From Actinomycetota bacterium (lineage in GTDB: Bacteria > Actinomycetota > Thermoleophilia > Solirubrobacterales > 70-9): 64,000 nucleotides of DNA. Numbering within the stretch: the stretch's first letter is position 1; the number at the start of each line of letters is the position of its first letter. A program made the translations under genes and the position numbers. Of the stretch, positions 17,494-27,156 are shown piece after piece. The stretch spans positions 124,001 to 188,000 of the forward strand of contig JAFDWB010000089.1 of NCBI GenBank assembly GCA_018268675.1. Reading direction: 5' to 3'. The notes under the pieces are model-generated. The model did no database searches, was not told the origin of the DNA, and worked only from the letters and a program-made list of their open reading frames with translations.

Positions 17494-20400
17494 GCCTGTT
17501 CCTTTCCGTCGGTGCGGGCCGACCCGAGCGTCACCGGCCCGAAGATCCCCGATCGCGTCTGGCCCTCGAATACATAGTGGGTGGGGCTGATCGCGTCGAG
17601 ATGCGGCCCCAGCGTGTTCATCACGAGGATCTCCATGATCGCCCCCGGCGCGGCCGCGAACTCGAAGCGGTAGGGCGAGCAGACGCGGACGCCGACGCTC
17701 TCGCCGTCGATCAGCAGCTCGGCGGTGCCACGGACGACGCCGAGGTCGAGCCGCAGCGGGCCGGCGGGGACATCCTCGAGCCGCCGCCGGTAGCGCAGCC
17801 CGCCGCTGTAGCTCGCGAGTCCCTGCGCGCGCCAGTCGCCGAGCTCGATCTCCCCCGGCCCGGTGGCGAAGCGGACCGGACCGGCGAGCACGCCGCCGCC
17901 ACGCAGGCCGGGCGCGGGCTCGATCAGGAGCTCGACCGGGCACGGGCCGGGGGCCTTGGCCGGGAGGTCGACGAGCGCGACGTCCCCCGGCGCCCGGGAG
18001 TCGACCGCGACCGGCGCGCCGTCGACAGTCAGTTCGACCAGGCGGCAGTCGGGCGCCGGCGAGACCTCGATCCGCCGCGCGCCGGGCGGGGCGGTGAGGC
18101 GCAGTCGCTGCGGCGGGCTCGTCGCGGCGAGGCGGGCGTCGATTGCGGCGCCCGCGTTCGCCCCGGCGCGGCCGGGCTCGAGCCACACCGCGTCGGGCAG
18201 TGGGTGCGGGCGCTGCCAGAGGTGGGAGGCGGAGGCGTCGCCGGTCTGCAGGTAGAGCCCCATGCTCGCCGGGCGGACCACGATCATGCCCGCCGGCGCC
18301 CGCCTGATCTCGACGTCGGCGGGGAGGCCGTCGCGCTCGCCGCGCCAGTCGCGGCCGCTGTGGACCCGGAGCTCCCCGCCCGCGGTGACCGCGACCAGGT
18401 CGAGCTGCGCCGAGGGGTTGGTGCGACCGAAGTCGTCGACCTCGACCCGCAGCTCGTGGGGCCCGCGGGAGAGGTGCGGGGCGAGGTCGTAGTAGCCGAA
18501 CTCGTCGCGGACCCCTTCGGTCTCGGCCGTGTAGCCGCCGTGCCTGCCGACCGCCCGGCCGTCGACCAGCACCCGACAGGGGCCGCTGGAGGAGACCAGG
18601 GCGCGCGCCTCGCGCGGGTCGGAGTCGAGCTCGACCGTGCGGCTGAAGGCGACCACGGAGCTCGGCCGCGACGGTCCGACGGTGCGGATCCACTCCGGGC
18701 GCAGATACCCCTCGAGGTCGGCGACGAGGGCGAAGTGGGCACGCAGGAAGATCGGCTCCTCCGCGGTCAGGCGGAGGTCGAGGACCGCGGTGCCCGCCGC
18801 CAGCGCGACCGGGGCGTGGGCGAGATAGCCGACTTCCTCGAGCGCCAACGGCTCGCCGTCAAGCCAGGCCGACTTGACGGCGGCCGCGCCGACGACGAGG
18901 TTCGTCGTCGCCGCCGACTGGGCGTGCAGGACCGTGCGGACGTGGACCGCCTGGCCGGGCTCGACCCAGCCGAAGCGCAGGAACTCTTCCGGCACGCGGC
19001 CGCTCGGGCCGAGGGTCTGCCGGTGGATCGGGTCTTTGTGGATGCCGCGCGAGGGCGACCAGACGGCATCCTGCCAGGCGCCCGCCGAAGGCTCCTCCCC
19101 CGGCGCGGGCAGGTCGGCGGGCGTCGCGGGGCCGGCCCAGCGCGCCCGCGCCCCGAAGGTGGCGTGGGCCGTTACCCAGGTCCCGTCCTCGCCCTCGCAC
19201 TCGAGCTCCCACGCCTCGACCGGGAGATCGGCCGGCGGCGCGTCGAGGTCGCCCCACTCGTCCTCGAGCGCGGGCTCGATCTCGACCTCCCAGGGCCCAT
19301 CCACCACCTCCGCCCAGCTGTTCCTTTTGCCGGACTGGTCGGCAAAAGGAACAGCTGGGGGCGGGTGCTCCTCTGCGGGCTCGGCGGGCTCGGCGGCGCC
19401 CCAGACCAGCAGCGCGGCGGGGCCGTCGTCGAAGGGGACGCGGACCTTGACGCCGTCCGCGGTGTCCTCGGCCTCGAGTTGACGGCGGCGGCCGGAGAAG
19501 GGCTCCCAGAGCTGCGGCGCGCCGCTCACCCCGGCGACGACCACCTCGCGCTCGCGCGCCCAGCGGGCCGGGTCGAAGTCGATCATCGGGTCGAGCCAGT
19601 CGAAGACCGGGTCGGGCTCGGCGGGGGTCGTGACCTCGCTGGCGCGCGGGAAGGCGGCGGGGACGAAGAGCACGGTCCGCTCGCCGTCGCGGCGGCAGAG
19701 CGTCGGCACGTCGGCGCGGACCGTGGCCGGCACGTCGGCCAGAAGCGCGGCCACCTCCTCGGCGCTCGCGGCCAGGGCCGCGGCGCCGCCCTCGAAGCGC
19801 GCCCGCAGCTCGGCCACGGCCTCGTCGTCTTCCTCGATCCCCGCCGGCGCCTCCGGCAGCGCCCCGACCGCGATCAGCGTCCCGCCCCGGTCGACGAACT
19901 CGACCAGGCGACGCGCCGCCGCCGCCTCGATCGCGGCGCAGGCGGGGAGGATCACCGCCCGGTAGCTCTCGCCCCGGTGCGCCAGCCGCCCCTCCCCCGC
20001 GACGGCGGCGGCAACGCTCTCTTCGTCGAGCACGTCGAAGTCGCGGCACAGACCGTCGAGCACGCCCGGCGCCGTCGCGTACCAGGCCATCTTGCCGACC
20101 AGCGGATCGTAGGCCGCGCGCGCCGCGTCGCCCGCCGCGGTCACCCCGTCGAGCGTCAGCGCCGACTGGGCGGTCGCGGTCGGGAAGAGCACGGCGACGT
20201 CGCAGGCGTGCGTCCCCCAGCTGAGGACGCTGCAGAGGCGGGCCACGGCGCGCGCGAAGGGCAGGTTGTGGCGCCAGTAGGGCTGGCGCCAGTCGGTCGC
20301 GGGCGGCGCCCACTCCCACCAGCCGCGCCGGGTCGAGTAGTAGGTGGCGTGCGGGTCGTAGAGGTTGGCGCCGGCGCCGATCCAGGGCAGCAGCCAGTCG

Positions 20401-21527
20401 AAGGTCTCCTCCAGCGTCCCGCCCCAGCCGCTCGAGTGGAAGGCCTCGATCCAAACCCGTTCGTGGCCGTGGGCGTGGGCCAGCGAGGAGTGGAGCTTGG
20501 CGGTCCCGTGGTGGTCGGAGCCGGGGACGCTGAAGCTGCGGTGCGTGCCGAGATAGTCGCCGTAGAGCTTGCTCGACACCACCGGGTCGCCGTCGCGCGC
20601 CCCGTATTCCTGGTCGAAGCCGGAGAGCATGCCGTGGCGCTGGTGCCACTCGTGCAGGGGGCGGAAGAAGGCCGCCTCGGCGAGCCTGCCGCGAACGTGG
20701 TGGAAGTCGCGCCGCACCCGCGGGCTGGTCGGCGTGAGGTCCTCCCAGAGCTCGGCCAATCGCGGCGCGAGGTCGTACCCGGCGAGCTCGGCGAACCGCG
20801 CCGCGAAGTCCCGCGACCAGGTCTGCACCGGCGGCAGCTCGTCCTGGAAGGTGCCGACGATCAGCTCCCCGAGGCGCTCGGGCACGCGCTCCTCGTAGGG
20901 CCCGAAGGCGGTGCGGATCAGCTCGGCGCAGGCCGCCGGGGAGAAGAAGTCGAGGCCACGTGGCACGGTGTAGAAGAGCATCAGCCGGCCGCGGCCGGTG
21001 GCGCGGGCGACGCGGCCCTCGACCTCCACCGGGCGCAGCGCCCCGTCCCGTTCCACCAGCGCGGCGGCGAGCGGCGCGCCGGCGGGCGGGCACTCGACCG
21101 CGCCCGCGCCGTCGATCTCCACCACCGCGCGCTCCAGTTCCATCCCGGCCGCCTCCGGAAAGCGCCCGGTCACCTCGCCGAGCAGGTTGGCGCCGCCGTG
21201 GCCGATCTGGTCGTAGAGCCAGATCGAGGCGCCGAGCTCCTCCGCGTCGCGGCAGACCCCTTCGAAGAACCCCCACCACTCCTCGCTGAAGAGCGGCGGG
21301 TCGTCCCGCGACTTGCCGATGTCCGGCACTTCGGGGAGCAGGTTCATGATCAGGAGGTTGCGGGAGCCGCCGGCGACCAGCCGCTCCATCTGCCAGCGCA
21401 GCCGCCTCGCGTCGAGGCGCTCGCCGCTCCACCACCAGACCGGCGTCGGGTAGAAGGTCCGCGCCGGGCGCTCGAAACGGCCCAGCAGATCGGCACCCGG
21501 CGAAGGTGACTGCGTCGAAGAGCTCAC
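17490..21527 (-). CDS. Large GH106-like glycoside hydrolase (possible alpha-L-rhamnosidase)
   Basis: This protein has 1345 residues and no signal peptide. The N-terminal barrel begins with FYPTPVWWWSGERLDARRL, followed by SIWLYDQIGHGGANLLGEV and ELIVGTFQDELPPVQTW. The length and the later beta-rich, jelly-roll-like domains match GH106-like rhamnosidases. The rhamnose operon nearby fits release of L-rhamnose from a glycoside, but the family call rests on pattern memory. The GTG at 21525-21527 follows the cupin stop by four bases. A perfect 20-bp inverted repeat (19313-19359) lies in frame at about residues 723-738, coding AVPFADQSGKRNSW between a Pro/Glu-rich linker and the next domain. Confidence 0.68.
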   Translation of the reverse strand: MSSSTQSPSPGADLLGRFERPARTFYPTPVWWWSGERLDARRLRWQMERLVAGGSRNLLIMNLLPEVPDIGKSRDDPPLFSEEWWGFFEGVCRDAEELGASIWLYDQIGHGGANLLGEVTGRFPEAAGMELERAVVEIDGAGAVECPPAGAPLAAALVERDGALRPVEVEGRVARATGRGRLMLFYTVPRGLDFFSPAACAELIRTAFGPYEERVPERLGELIVGTFQDELPPVQTWSRDFAARFAELAGYDLAPRLAELWEDLTPTSPRVRRDFHHVRGRLAEAAFFRPLHEWHQRHGMLSGFDQEYGARDGDPVVSSKLYGDYLGTHRSFSVPGSDHHGTAKLHSSLAHAHGHERVWIEAFHSSGWGGTLEETFDWLLPWIGAGANLYDPHATYYSTRRGWWEWAPPATDWRQPYWRHNLPFARAVARLCSVLSWGTHACDVAVLFPTATAQSALTLDGVTAAGDAARAAYDPLVGKMAWYATAPGVLDGLCRDFDVLDEESVAAAVAGEGRLAHRGESYRAVILPACAAIEAAAARRLVEFVDRGGTLIAVGALPEAPAGIEEDDEAVAELRARFEGGAAALAASAEEVAALLADVPATVRADVPTLCRRDGERTVLFVPAAFPRASEVTTPAEPDPVFDWLDPMIDFDPARWAREREVVVAGVSGAPQLWEPFSGRRRQLEAEDTADGVKVRVPFDDGPAALLVWGAAEPAEPAEEHPPPAVPFADQSGKRNSWAEVVDGPWEVEIEPALEDEWGDLDAPPADLPVEAWELECEGEDGTWVTAHATFGARARWAGPATPADLPAPGEEPSAGAWQDAVWSPSRGIHKDPIHRQTLGPSGRVPEEFLRFGWVEPGQAVHVRTVLHAQSAATTNLVVGAAAVKSAWLDGEPLALEEVGYLAHAPVALAAGTAVLDLRLTAEEPIFLRAHFALVADLEGYLRPEWIRTVGPSRPSSVVAFSRTVELDSDPREARALVSSSGPCRVLVDGRAVGRHGGYTAETEGVRDEFGYYDLAPHLSRGPHELRVEVDDFGRTNPSAQLDLVAVTAGGELRVHSGRDWRGERDGLPADVEIRRAPAGMIVVRPASMGLYLQTGDASASHLWQRPHPLPDAVWLEPGRAGANAGAAIDARLAATSPPQRLRLTAPPGARRIEVSPAPDCRLVELTVDGAPVAVDSRAPGDVALVDLPAKAPGPCPVELLIEPAPGLRGGGVLAGPVRFATGPGEIELGDWRAQGLASYSGGLRYRRRLEDVPAGPLRLDLGVVRGTAELLIDGESVGVRVCSPYRFEFAAAPGAIMEILVMNTLGPHLDAISPTHYVFEGQTRSGIFGPVTLGSARTDGKEQA
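19313..19359. repeat. Perfect 20-bp inverted repeat inside the glycoside hydrolase gene
   Basis: The arms 19313-19332 and 19340-19359 pair perfectly around a GACTGGT loop. The hairpin at 48785-48827 is nearly the same sequence in the opposite orientation, differing at about two of 43 positions, including a reverse-complement loop. The copy here is read through in frame. Confidence 0.92.
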
Positions 21528-21531
21528 CGGA

Positions 21532-22770
21532 TCAACCGACCGGCCCGCGGATCTGCTCCAGGTCGGGATTCCCCGGCCCGAAGTGCTTCAACATCACGAG
21601 CGGCTCCGAGGCGCTCGTGTTCGCGATCGCCACGCCCGCCCGGGCGGCCCCCTCGGAGACGAAGTACTCGTCGAAGGTGAGTTCGCCGAAGCGGATCAGG
21701 GTGCGATTCTCGAGTGGCCGGCCACCGATCGTCCCGTGCCCCTGGACGACGATGCAGCCGTAGGCGGCGGCGTCGGTGACCAGCGCGCTCGCCCCTGGCG
21801 CGACGTTCAGCTCCTTGGCGCTGAAGGCGGGTGAGCGGTAGACCACCCAGCGCTCCTGCCACTCCTCGGCCTGCCCGCCCGCGGGGAGCGGCCGCATGAA
21901 GCGCGCCCGGGCGAACTCCGGGTCGACGTTGGCGTCCCAGTCGAGCAGGGAGACGACGAAGTCGACGTCGCCGTGGTGCTCGGCGGGCACGTCCTTCCAC
22001 AGCAGCTCCTCCGGCACCGGGCGACCGCCGGTCATCGACTCGCACATCGCGAACACGTCCGAGGCGCACTGCGGCTCGTAGGTGCAGAGGCTGGCCGGCG
22101 CGTGGACGATCCCGGCGGGCACGTCCCAGCCGGTCCCCAGCTCCAGCCGGTGGGCCTGCGAGAGCTCGGTCACCCGGTTGTCGCCGGCCCGGCCGAAGGC
22201 CTCGATCCGCGCCGCGAACTCCTCCCTGGTCGTCCCCGGGATCAGGCCGAAGAAGGTGAACGGATCGTCGCCCAGATGGTTGTTCATCTGGGGCGAGAAG
22301 TAGTAGGCCTCCGGCTTCGCCACCCGGCCCACCAGCTCGGCATGCTCCTGGCGGTGGTGGACGTGGAACGGCAGCCGCCCCTGGTTGTCGAAGAACTTGC
22401 TGTACACCGGCCAGCCGCCGTGCTCGTCCCAGATGCGCTCGCCGATCAGGGCCGCGCCGAGCTCGGCGACGACCTCGTCGAGCGGCAGCTTCTCCCGGTC
22501 GGGGCCGACGACGAAGCTGAGCCCCTCGTCGGCGCCCGTCAGCGGCCCGTTGTCGGCGCGGACCGCGGAGGCGAGCCAGCGCTCGTCGATCCCGCCCCGC
22601 TCGCCGCCGAGCGCGAAGTAGTCGTCCGGATGGAGCCGGATCCGCCGGCCGGGGACGCAGAAGGATCGCGGCACCCAGGTGGGCGCCAACCGCAGGATCC
22701 CCTCGCCCTGCTCGAGCGCGCGCTCCGCCGCCGCGGCACTGGTCGAACGGTGAAGCTCGTCGATGTTCAT
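21532..22770 (-). CDS. Phosphomannose-isomerase-like cupin protein
   Basis: This 412-residue protein has the cupin fold of class I mannose-6-phosphate isomerases. The metal-binding region is LPFHVHHRQEHAELVGRVAK, and a second half-site is WDVPAGIVHAPASLCTYEP. Family members interconvert aldose and ketose phosphates or free sugars. The ATG overlaps the upstream stop by four bases (ATGA), and the glycoside hydrolase starts four bases after its stop. The role is probably sugar isomerisation in the same pathway; the substrate is unknown. Confidence 0.75.
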   Translation of the reverse strand: MNIDELHRSTSAAAAERALEQGEGILRLAPTWVPRSFCVPGRRIRLHPDDYFALGGERGGIDERWLASAVRADNGPLTGADEGLSFVVGPDREKLPLDEVVAELGAALIGERIWDEHGGWPVYSKFFDNQGRLPFHVHHRQEHAELVGRVAKPEAYYFSPQMNNHLGDDPFTFFGLIPGTTREEFAARIEAFGRAGDNRVTELSQAHRLELGTGWDVPAGIVHAPASLCTYEPQCASDVFAMCESMTGGRPVPEELLWKDVPAEHHGDVDFVVSLLDWDANVDPEFARARFMRPLPAGGQAEEWQERWVVYRSPAFSAKELNVAPGASALVTDAAAYGCIVVQGHGTIGGRPLENRTLIRFGELTFDEYFVSEGAARAGVAIANTSASEPLVMLKHFGPGNPDLEQIRGPVG

Positions 22771-24908
22771 CGGTCCTCCTGGTAGTTCGCGTACAGCATC
22801 TCGAAGAGCTCGAGGCCTCGGATCTCGGCCCGCATCGCGCCGTCCTCGTCGAGGGTGAAGTCGACCTCCCCGCCGTCGGGCACCCGTCGCAGCGAGGTGA
22901 ACCGCGCCCCGGCCGGCGCCGCGAGGCGGAGGCCGATCCGGGGGATCGGCAGCGGCGCGCCCTCCGGCGGCGAGTTGAGGAAGGCAAGCCGGAACCGCGA
23001 CCGCTCCGGCTCCGCGAAGACGGTCGACCAGACGTGCGGGTGCGCCTCGGCCTCGAAGGTCGGCGGGCGCCCGAGCAGTAGCCGGACGAGCTCGACGAAC
23101 AGCCACCGCGAGCCCTGCGACAGCCGGCCGCGGGCGCCCTCGAGGGCGACGGTCGAGTAGATGACCTCGCCGGCCCCGAAGCGGTGGCGGAGCACCGCCG
23201 GGCGGGTGGTGTCCTCCCACGGCGGGGAGGAGTGGATGTTCGCCCAGCCCTGGTCGTCGCGGGTGCCGCGGCCGCCGCCGTAGGGGACCGTCAGCGTCAT
23301 CAGCACCTCGGCGTCATCGGCCGCGGCGACCTCCAGCACGGTCGGCGGGGAAACCGGTCGGTAGGCGCGCTCGAGCTCGGACGGCTCGCCGAGCGCCACG
23401 TACTCCAGCGGGCCGAGGGCCCGCGACACCTTCGCCGCCGCGGGCTTCAGGTAGGTGAGAGCCTCGGCGGCCTCACCGCGCAGGTGGCACCCGAAGAGAT
23501 CGGCGAGGAGGAAGTCGTCGTGCCCGGTGCCGTCGGTCGAGAGCAGCGACGTCGGGCCGCTCGCGTACAGGCGCCCGCCGCCGGCGACGTAGTCGCGGAT
23601 CGCGTCCGCCTCCTCCGCGTCGATCCGGGTGAGCGCGGGCAGGACCACGAGCGGGGTCCGGTCGAGCCGCCGCAGGTCGGCGCGCGAGAGCGCGCCCGCC
23701 GGGAGGTGCGCCTCGTTCAGCGCCCGCAGCGCGCCTTGGACGGCGAGCCAGTGGGGGTCGGCGGGCCCCATCGGCGCGCCGGGCGGCAGCTCGTCGAGGC
23801 CGACGCCGTCGCGCTCGACGCTCACCCGCGCGGCCGGGCTCCAGTAGACGCCGACGTCGGCCAGCAGCGTGCCGCCGCCCGCGCCCTCGTAGGGCTCCAT
23901 GCCCACGAAGACGTCCCGCAGTCGCTCGTACGTCCGCGGGTTCAACTTGCCGTCGGGCTCGACCGCGTCGATCGCCATGAACTGCCCGCCGAAGGCGAGC
24001 GCCGACATCGCCCGCGCCTTCTGGTCCGCCAGCGGGGTCAGGTCGCTGACCCCGCCCCCGTAGCCCGAGATCGCGTACATGTACTGGATCACCGACGGGG
24101 TGAGGGCGGCCGAGATCTCGAAGAGCGCGCGCACCTCGTAGTCGCCGCCGAGCAGGTCGTTCAGCGCGCAGATCTCCTCGCTCGCGCCGCCGACCCAGTT
24201 GCAGGCGAGCAGATCGGAGTTGAGGAAGACCGGGATCGGGAGCGACGCCTTGACGCGGTCGCGCAGGCGGCGGAAGGCGTCGGCGAGCCAGCGCTCCCGC
24301 GCCGCCTGGAACCGGCACCAGGCGGGGTCCCGCCAATCGACGCGAGCGGGGATCTCCTCGCCCGCCTCCTCTCGATGCCGGCGACGGCAGCTCGCGCAGA
24401 CACAGACGTCGGGCCAGAACACCATGTCGAAGAAGAAGGCGTCGAAGGGGTAGCCGCGCGCCAGCTCCTCGGTCTGGGCCAGCATGAAGTTCAGGTAGTC
24501 CGGGTTGGCCGGGCAGCACTGCCCGTACCGGGTGCCGGGGCCGAACAGGCCGCCGGGCGCCGATGCCTCCAGGCGCCAATCGGGGTGGGCGTGGTAGGCC
24601 CAGTTGTTGAAGATCGCGCTGTAGTAGGCGCAGACGGCGATGCCGCGCTCCTGCAACAGCTCGACCGTTTCGCCGACGAGGTCCCGGCCGCGGAGGTTCC
24701 GGTGGACCTGCCCGGTCGTCGTCGGCCAGAAGCACTGGCCCGCGTGCGAGTTGCAGTACACCATCACCGCCTCCGCGCCGGCCGAGGCGCAAAGGTCGAC
24801 ATAGGCGGCCGGGTCGAACTCGGAGAGAAACCGCTCGTCCCAGTCCGGGATGTGCATGTCGAGCAGGATGTGGCGCCTGCACTCGAGATACGGGGAGCGA
24901 TCTGCCAT
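22767..24908 (-). CDS. Putative glycoside hydrolase (GHL6-like with beta-galactosidase trimerisation-like domain)
   Basis: This 713-residue protein has a TIM-barrel-like N-terminal half with features of the hypothetical glycosyl hydrolase family: VMVYCNSHAGQCFWPT, FDAFFFDMVFWPDVCVCASC and VFLNSDLLACNW. A glutamine-amidotransferase-like trimerisation segment follows (PLVVLPALTRIDAEEADAIRDY) and then a small beta-rich end. Cysteines in CVCASCRRRH may bind a metal. There is no signal peptide, so it would act on imported glycosides. It starts 23 bases after the P450 stop and overlaps the cupin start. The substrate is unknown. Confidence 0.7.
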   Translation of the reverse strand: MADRSPYLECRRHILLDMHIPDWDERFLSEFDPAAYVDLCASAGAEAVMVYCNSHAGQCFWPTTTGQVHRNLRGRDLVGETVELLQERGIAVCAYYSAIFNNWAYHAHPDWRLEASAPGGLFGPGTRYGQCCPANPDYLNFMLAQTEELARGYPFDAFFFDMVFWPDVCVCASCRRRHREEAGEEIPARVDWRDPAWCRFQAARERWLADAFRRLRDRVKASLPIPVFLNSDLLACNWVGGASEEICALNDLLGGDYEVRALFEISAALTPSVIQYMYAISGYGGGVSDLTPLADQKARAMSALAFGGQFMAIDAVEPDGKLNPRTYERLRDVFVGMEPYEGAGGGTLLADVGVYWSPAARVSVERDGVGLDELPPGAPMGPADPHWLAVQGALRALNEAHLPAGALSRADLRRLDRTPLVVLPALTRIDAEEADAIRDYVAGGGRLYASGPTSLLSTDGTGHDDFLLADLFGCHLRGEAAEALTYLKPAAAKVSRALGPLEYVALGEPSELERAYRPVSPPTVLEVAAADDAEVLMTLTVPYGGGRGTRDDQGWANIHSSPPWEDTTRPAVLRHRFGAGEVIYSTVALEGARGRLSQGSRWLFVELVRLLLGRPPTFEAEAHPHVWSTVFAEPERSRFRLAFLNSPPEGAPLPIPRIGLRLAAPAGARFTSLRRVPDGGEVDFTLDEDGAMRAEIRGLELFEMLYANYQEDR

Positions 24909-24931
24909 CAGGGCACCGGGGCCGGCCTCGC

Positions 24932-26143
24932 CTACCAGGTGACCGGCAGCGCCTCGACCGCGAAGGTGAGGGCGCCTTCGCCGGAGAGCGGGACCTCGTC
25001 GGTCGGGACGGCGACGCGCAGGTCCGGGAAGCGCTCCAGCAGGCGGGTGAGGGCGACACGCATCTCGAGGCGCGCCAGGTGCTGGCCGAGGCAGACGTGG
25101 ACGCCGTGGCCGAAACCGATCTGCCCTTTGCCGCCGCGGTGGACGTCGAGCTCGTCGGGATGCTCGAAGCGCTCGCCGTCGCGGTTGGCGCCGAGGAGCG
25201 AGACCGAGACCAGGTCGCCGGCGCGGATCGTGCCGCCGTCGATCTCGACGTCCTCGGTCGCGGTCCGGGTCAGCGTGCCGATGTTGAAGACGGTGAGGTA
25301 GCGCATCAGCTCCTCGACCGTGGCGTCGACCAGGGTCGGGTCGGCGCGCAGCAGCGCCAGCTGGTCGGCGTGGCAGAGCAGGGCGAAGGTGCCGGTGGCT
25401 AGCATCGAGGCGGTCGTGTCGACGCCGGCGATGAAGAGCAGGACGAGGAGGCCGAGGATCTCGTCGTCGGTGAGCTCGCCGGTCGCGATGATGTGGGTCA
25501 TCAGGTCGTCGCCGGGTTCGGCCCGCTTGCGCGCCACGACCTCCTGCAGGTAGTCGCGGAACTCGCCGGTGGCGCGGGTCACCTCCTCGATGCTCAGCTC
25601 CTGGTCGGAGATCGTCTCGCCGATCTTCTCCAGCATCGGGATGTCGGTCTCGGGGACGCCGAGGAGCACGCAATGCATGCGCTCCGGGATCGGGGTGGCG
25701 AAGCGCTCGACCAGGTCGGCCGGGCGCCCCGCCGCCTCCATCTCGCCGAGGCAGCGGCCTACGACCTCCTCCACCGCCGGGGCCAGCTCCTTGATCGCGT
25801 TGGTGGAGAACCGCGGCGCCAGGACCCGGCGGAGGCGAGTGTGCTCGGGCGGGTCCATCGCCAGCATTTCGCCCGCGATCAGCCCGGTGCGGTCCATCAT
25901 CTCGACGTAGGCGGCGTGCTTGGTCGGGTCTTCGGTGAGCAGCGGCGGCCAGGGGCGCAGGGTGAAGCGGGAGTCGTTGAGGAGGGCGCGCGCCTCCCGG
26001 TACCCGGTCACCAGCCAGCCGACTTCGCCGCCGCGGAAGCGCAGCGGGTGCAGCGAGCGGCCGCTCTCCAGCAGCTCCTCCAGCTCCGGCGCTGGGTCGA
26101 AGGTCCGCTGGCGACGCAGCGTAAGGGTGATCGGCTCCGACAT
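24932..26143 (-). CDS. Cytochrome P450 (glycosidase operon)
   Basis: This 403-residue soluble P450 heads the operon with two glycoside-hydrolase-like proteins and two isomerase-like proteins. The I-helix motif is AGVDTT (239-244), with Asp in place of the usual Glu. ExxR is E278-R281 and the haem loop FGHGVHVCLG has ligand C351. The promoter at 26184-26212 contains a LacI-type operator as its spacer. No ferredoxin lies in this operon, so it may share the one at 9991-10200. Confidence 0.93.
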   Translation of the reverse strand: MSEPITLTLRRQRTFDPAPELEELLESGRSLHPLRFRGGEVGWLVTGYREARALLNDSRFTLRPWPPLLTEDPTKHAAYVEMMDRTGLIAGEMLAMDPPEHTRLRRVLAPRFSTNAIKELAPAVEEVVGRCLGEMEAAGRPADLVERFATPIPERMHCVLLGVPETDIPMLEKIGETISDQELSIEEVTRATGEFRDYLQEVVARKRAEPGDDLMTHIIATGELTDDEILGLLVLLFIAGVDTTASMLATGTFALLCHADQLALLRADPTLVDATVEELMRYLTVFNIGTLTRTATEDVEIDGGTIRAGDLVSVSLLGANRDGERFEHPDELDVHRGGKGQIGFGHGVHVCLGQHLARLEMRVALTRLLERFPDLRVAVPTDEVPLSGEGALTFAVEALPVTW

Positions 26144-26183
26144 CTTCCTCCTCCGTTACGTCCCGACGTTACCGTGGCGGCGG

Positions 26184-26212
26184 ACCTTATTGAAGCGTTT
26201 TAACGCTGTCAA
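26184..26212 (-). promoter_or_regulatory. Promoter with embedded LacI operator, P450/glycosidase operon
   Basis: On the minus strand TTGACA (26207-26212) and TAAGGT (26184-26189) are exactly 17 bases apart. The spacer contains the 14-bp operator TTGAAGCGTTTTAA as read on the plus strand (26190-26203). A bound repressor would cover the promoter. The divergent hydrolase gene starts 15 bases beyond the -35 element and could be affected as well. Confidence 0.75.
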
Positions 26213-26226
26213 GGTACGCTTCCCGG

Positions 26227-27156
26227 GTGCCGCTTCATCCACAGTCCGAGGAGCTGGTCGAGCGGGCCGCCGCGCTCGGCGTGTCCGACGTGGTCGGGCT
26301 GGCGTGGGAGGAGATCCGGGTGCTCGAGCTGCGGGAGCTGGAGCTGAAGGGCGAGGCGCCGGCGGTGGCGAGCGAGGACCTCGTGGTCCCGGCGGCCCAC
26401 GGCGGGGTGCCGGTGCGGGTGTACCGGCCGGGCGGCCGGGCGACGGCGCTGGTCGTCTACTTCCACGGCGGCGGCTGGTGCGCCGGGTCGGTGGCGCTGT
26501 CGGACCCCGATTGCCGCGTGCTGGCGACGCGCGCCGAGGCGGTCGTCGTCTCGGTCGATTACCGGCTGGCGCCGGAGCACCCGTTCCCGGCGGGCCTCGA
26601 TGACTGCTGGGAAGTCGTCGACTGGGCGGCGCGGAATCGCGAGGAGATCGCCCCGGGGGCCGCGCGGCTGGTGACGGCCGGGAGCAGCGCGGGCGGGAAC
26701 CTGGCGGCGGTGGTCGCGCTGCGGGCGCGGGCCGCGGGAGGCCCGGAGATCGACCTCCAGGTCCTCCTCTGCCCCGCTCTCGACCTCAGCTTCGACTACC
26801 CCAGTTGCGTCGAGGATCTCGGCGGGTTCTGGCTCGGTTGCGGGGACATGCGGGCGCTCGCCGCGGCCTACGTCGGCGACCGCGACCCCGGCGTGTGGGG
26901 GGCGCCGGCGCGCGAGCCCGACCTCTGCGGCCTACCCGCGACGCTGATCGTGACCGCCGAGTACGACGTGCTCCGGGACGAGGCCGAGCAATTCGGCGAG
27001 CGGCTGGCCGCCGCGGACGTCCCGGTGCGCACCGTGCGCTTCCCCGGGATGCTGCATGGCTTCTACGAGTACCGAGCCGTGGTCGACGCCGCCGACGAGG
27101 TGTGGGACCTCGCCGGCGGCGCGATCCGCGATCCCTATTCCATCGACCCCGGGTAG
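26227..27156 (+). CDS. Alpha/beta hydrolase, hormone-sensitive-lipase family
   Basis: This 309-residue esterase-like enzyme has the oxyanion motif HGGGW (80-84) and nucleophile S154 in GSSAG. An acidic residue occurs in the segment TAEYDVLRDEAEQFGERL and a catalytic His in MLHGFYEYR. The GTG at 26227 gives the usual family length. It lies divergent to the P450 operon across the operator-containing promoter, so co-regulation is likely. It may remove acyl groups from the imported substrate (inference). Its 3' end overlaps the convergent serine-hydrolase gene by 22 bases. Confidence 0.88.
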   Translation: MPLHPQSEELVERAAALGVSDVVGLAWEEIRVLELRELELKGEAPAVASEDLVVPAAHGGVPVRVYRPGGRATALVVYFHGGGWCAGSVALSDPDCRVLATRAEAVVVSVDYRLAPEHPFPAGLDDCWEVVDWAARNREEIAPGAARLVTAGSSAGGNLAAVVALRARAAGGPEIDLQVLLCPALDLSFDYPSCVEDLGGFWLGCGDMRALAAAYVGDRDPGVWGAPAREPDLCGLPATLIVTAEYDVLRDEAEQFGERLAAADVPVRTVRFPGMLHGFYEYRAVVDAADEVWDLAGGAIRDPYSIDPG

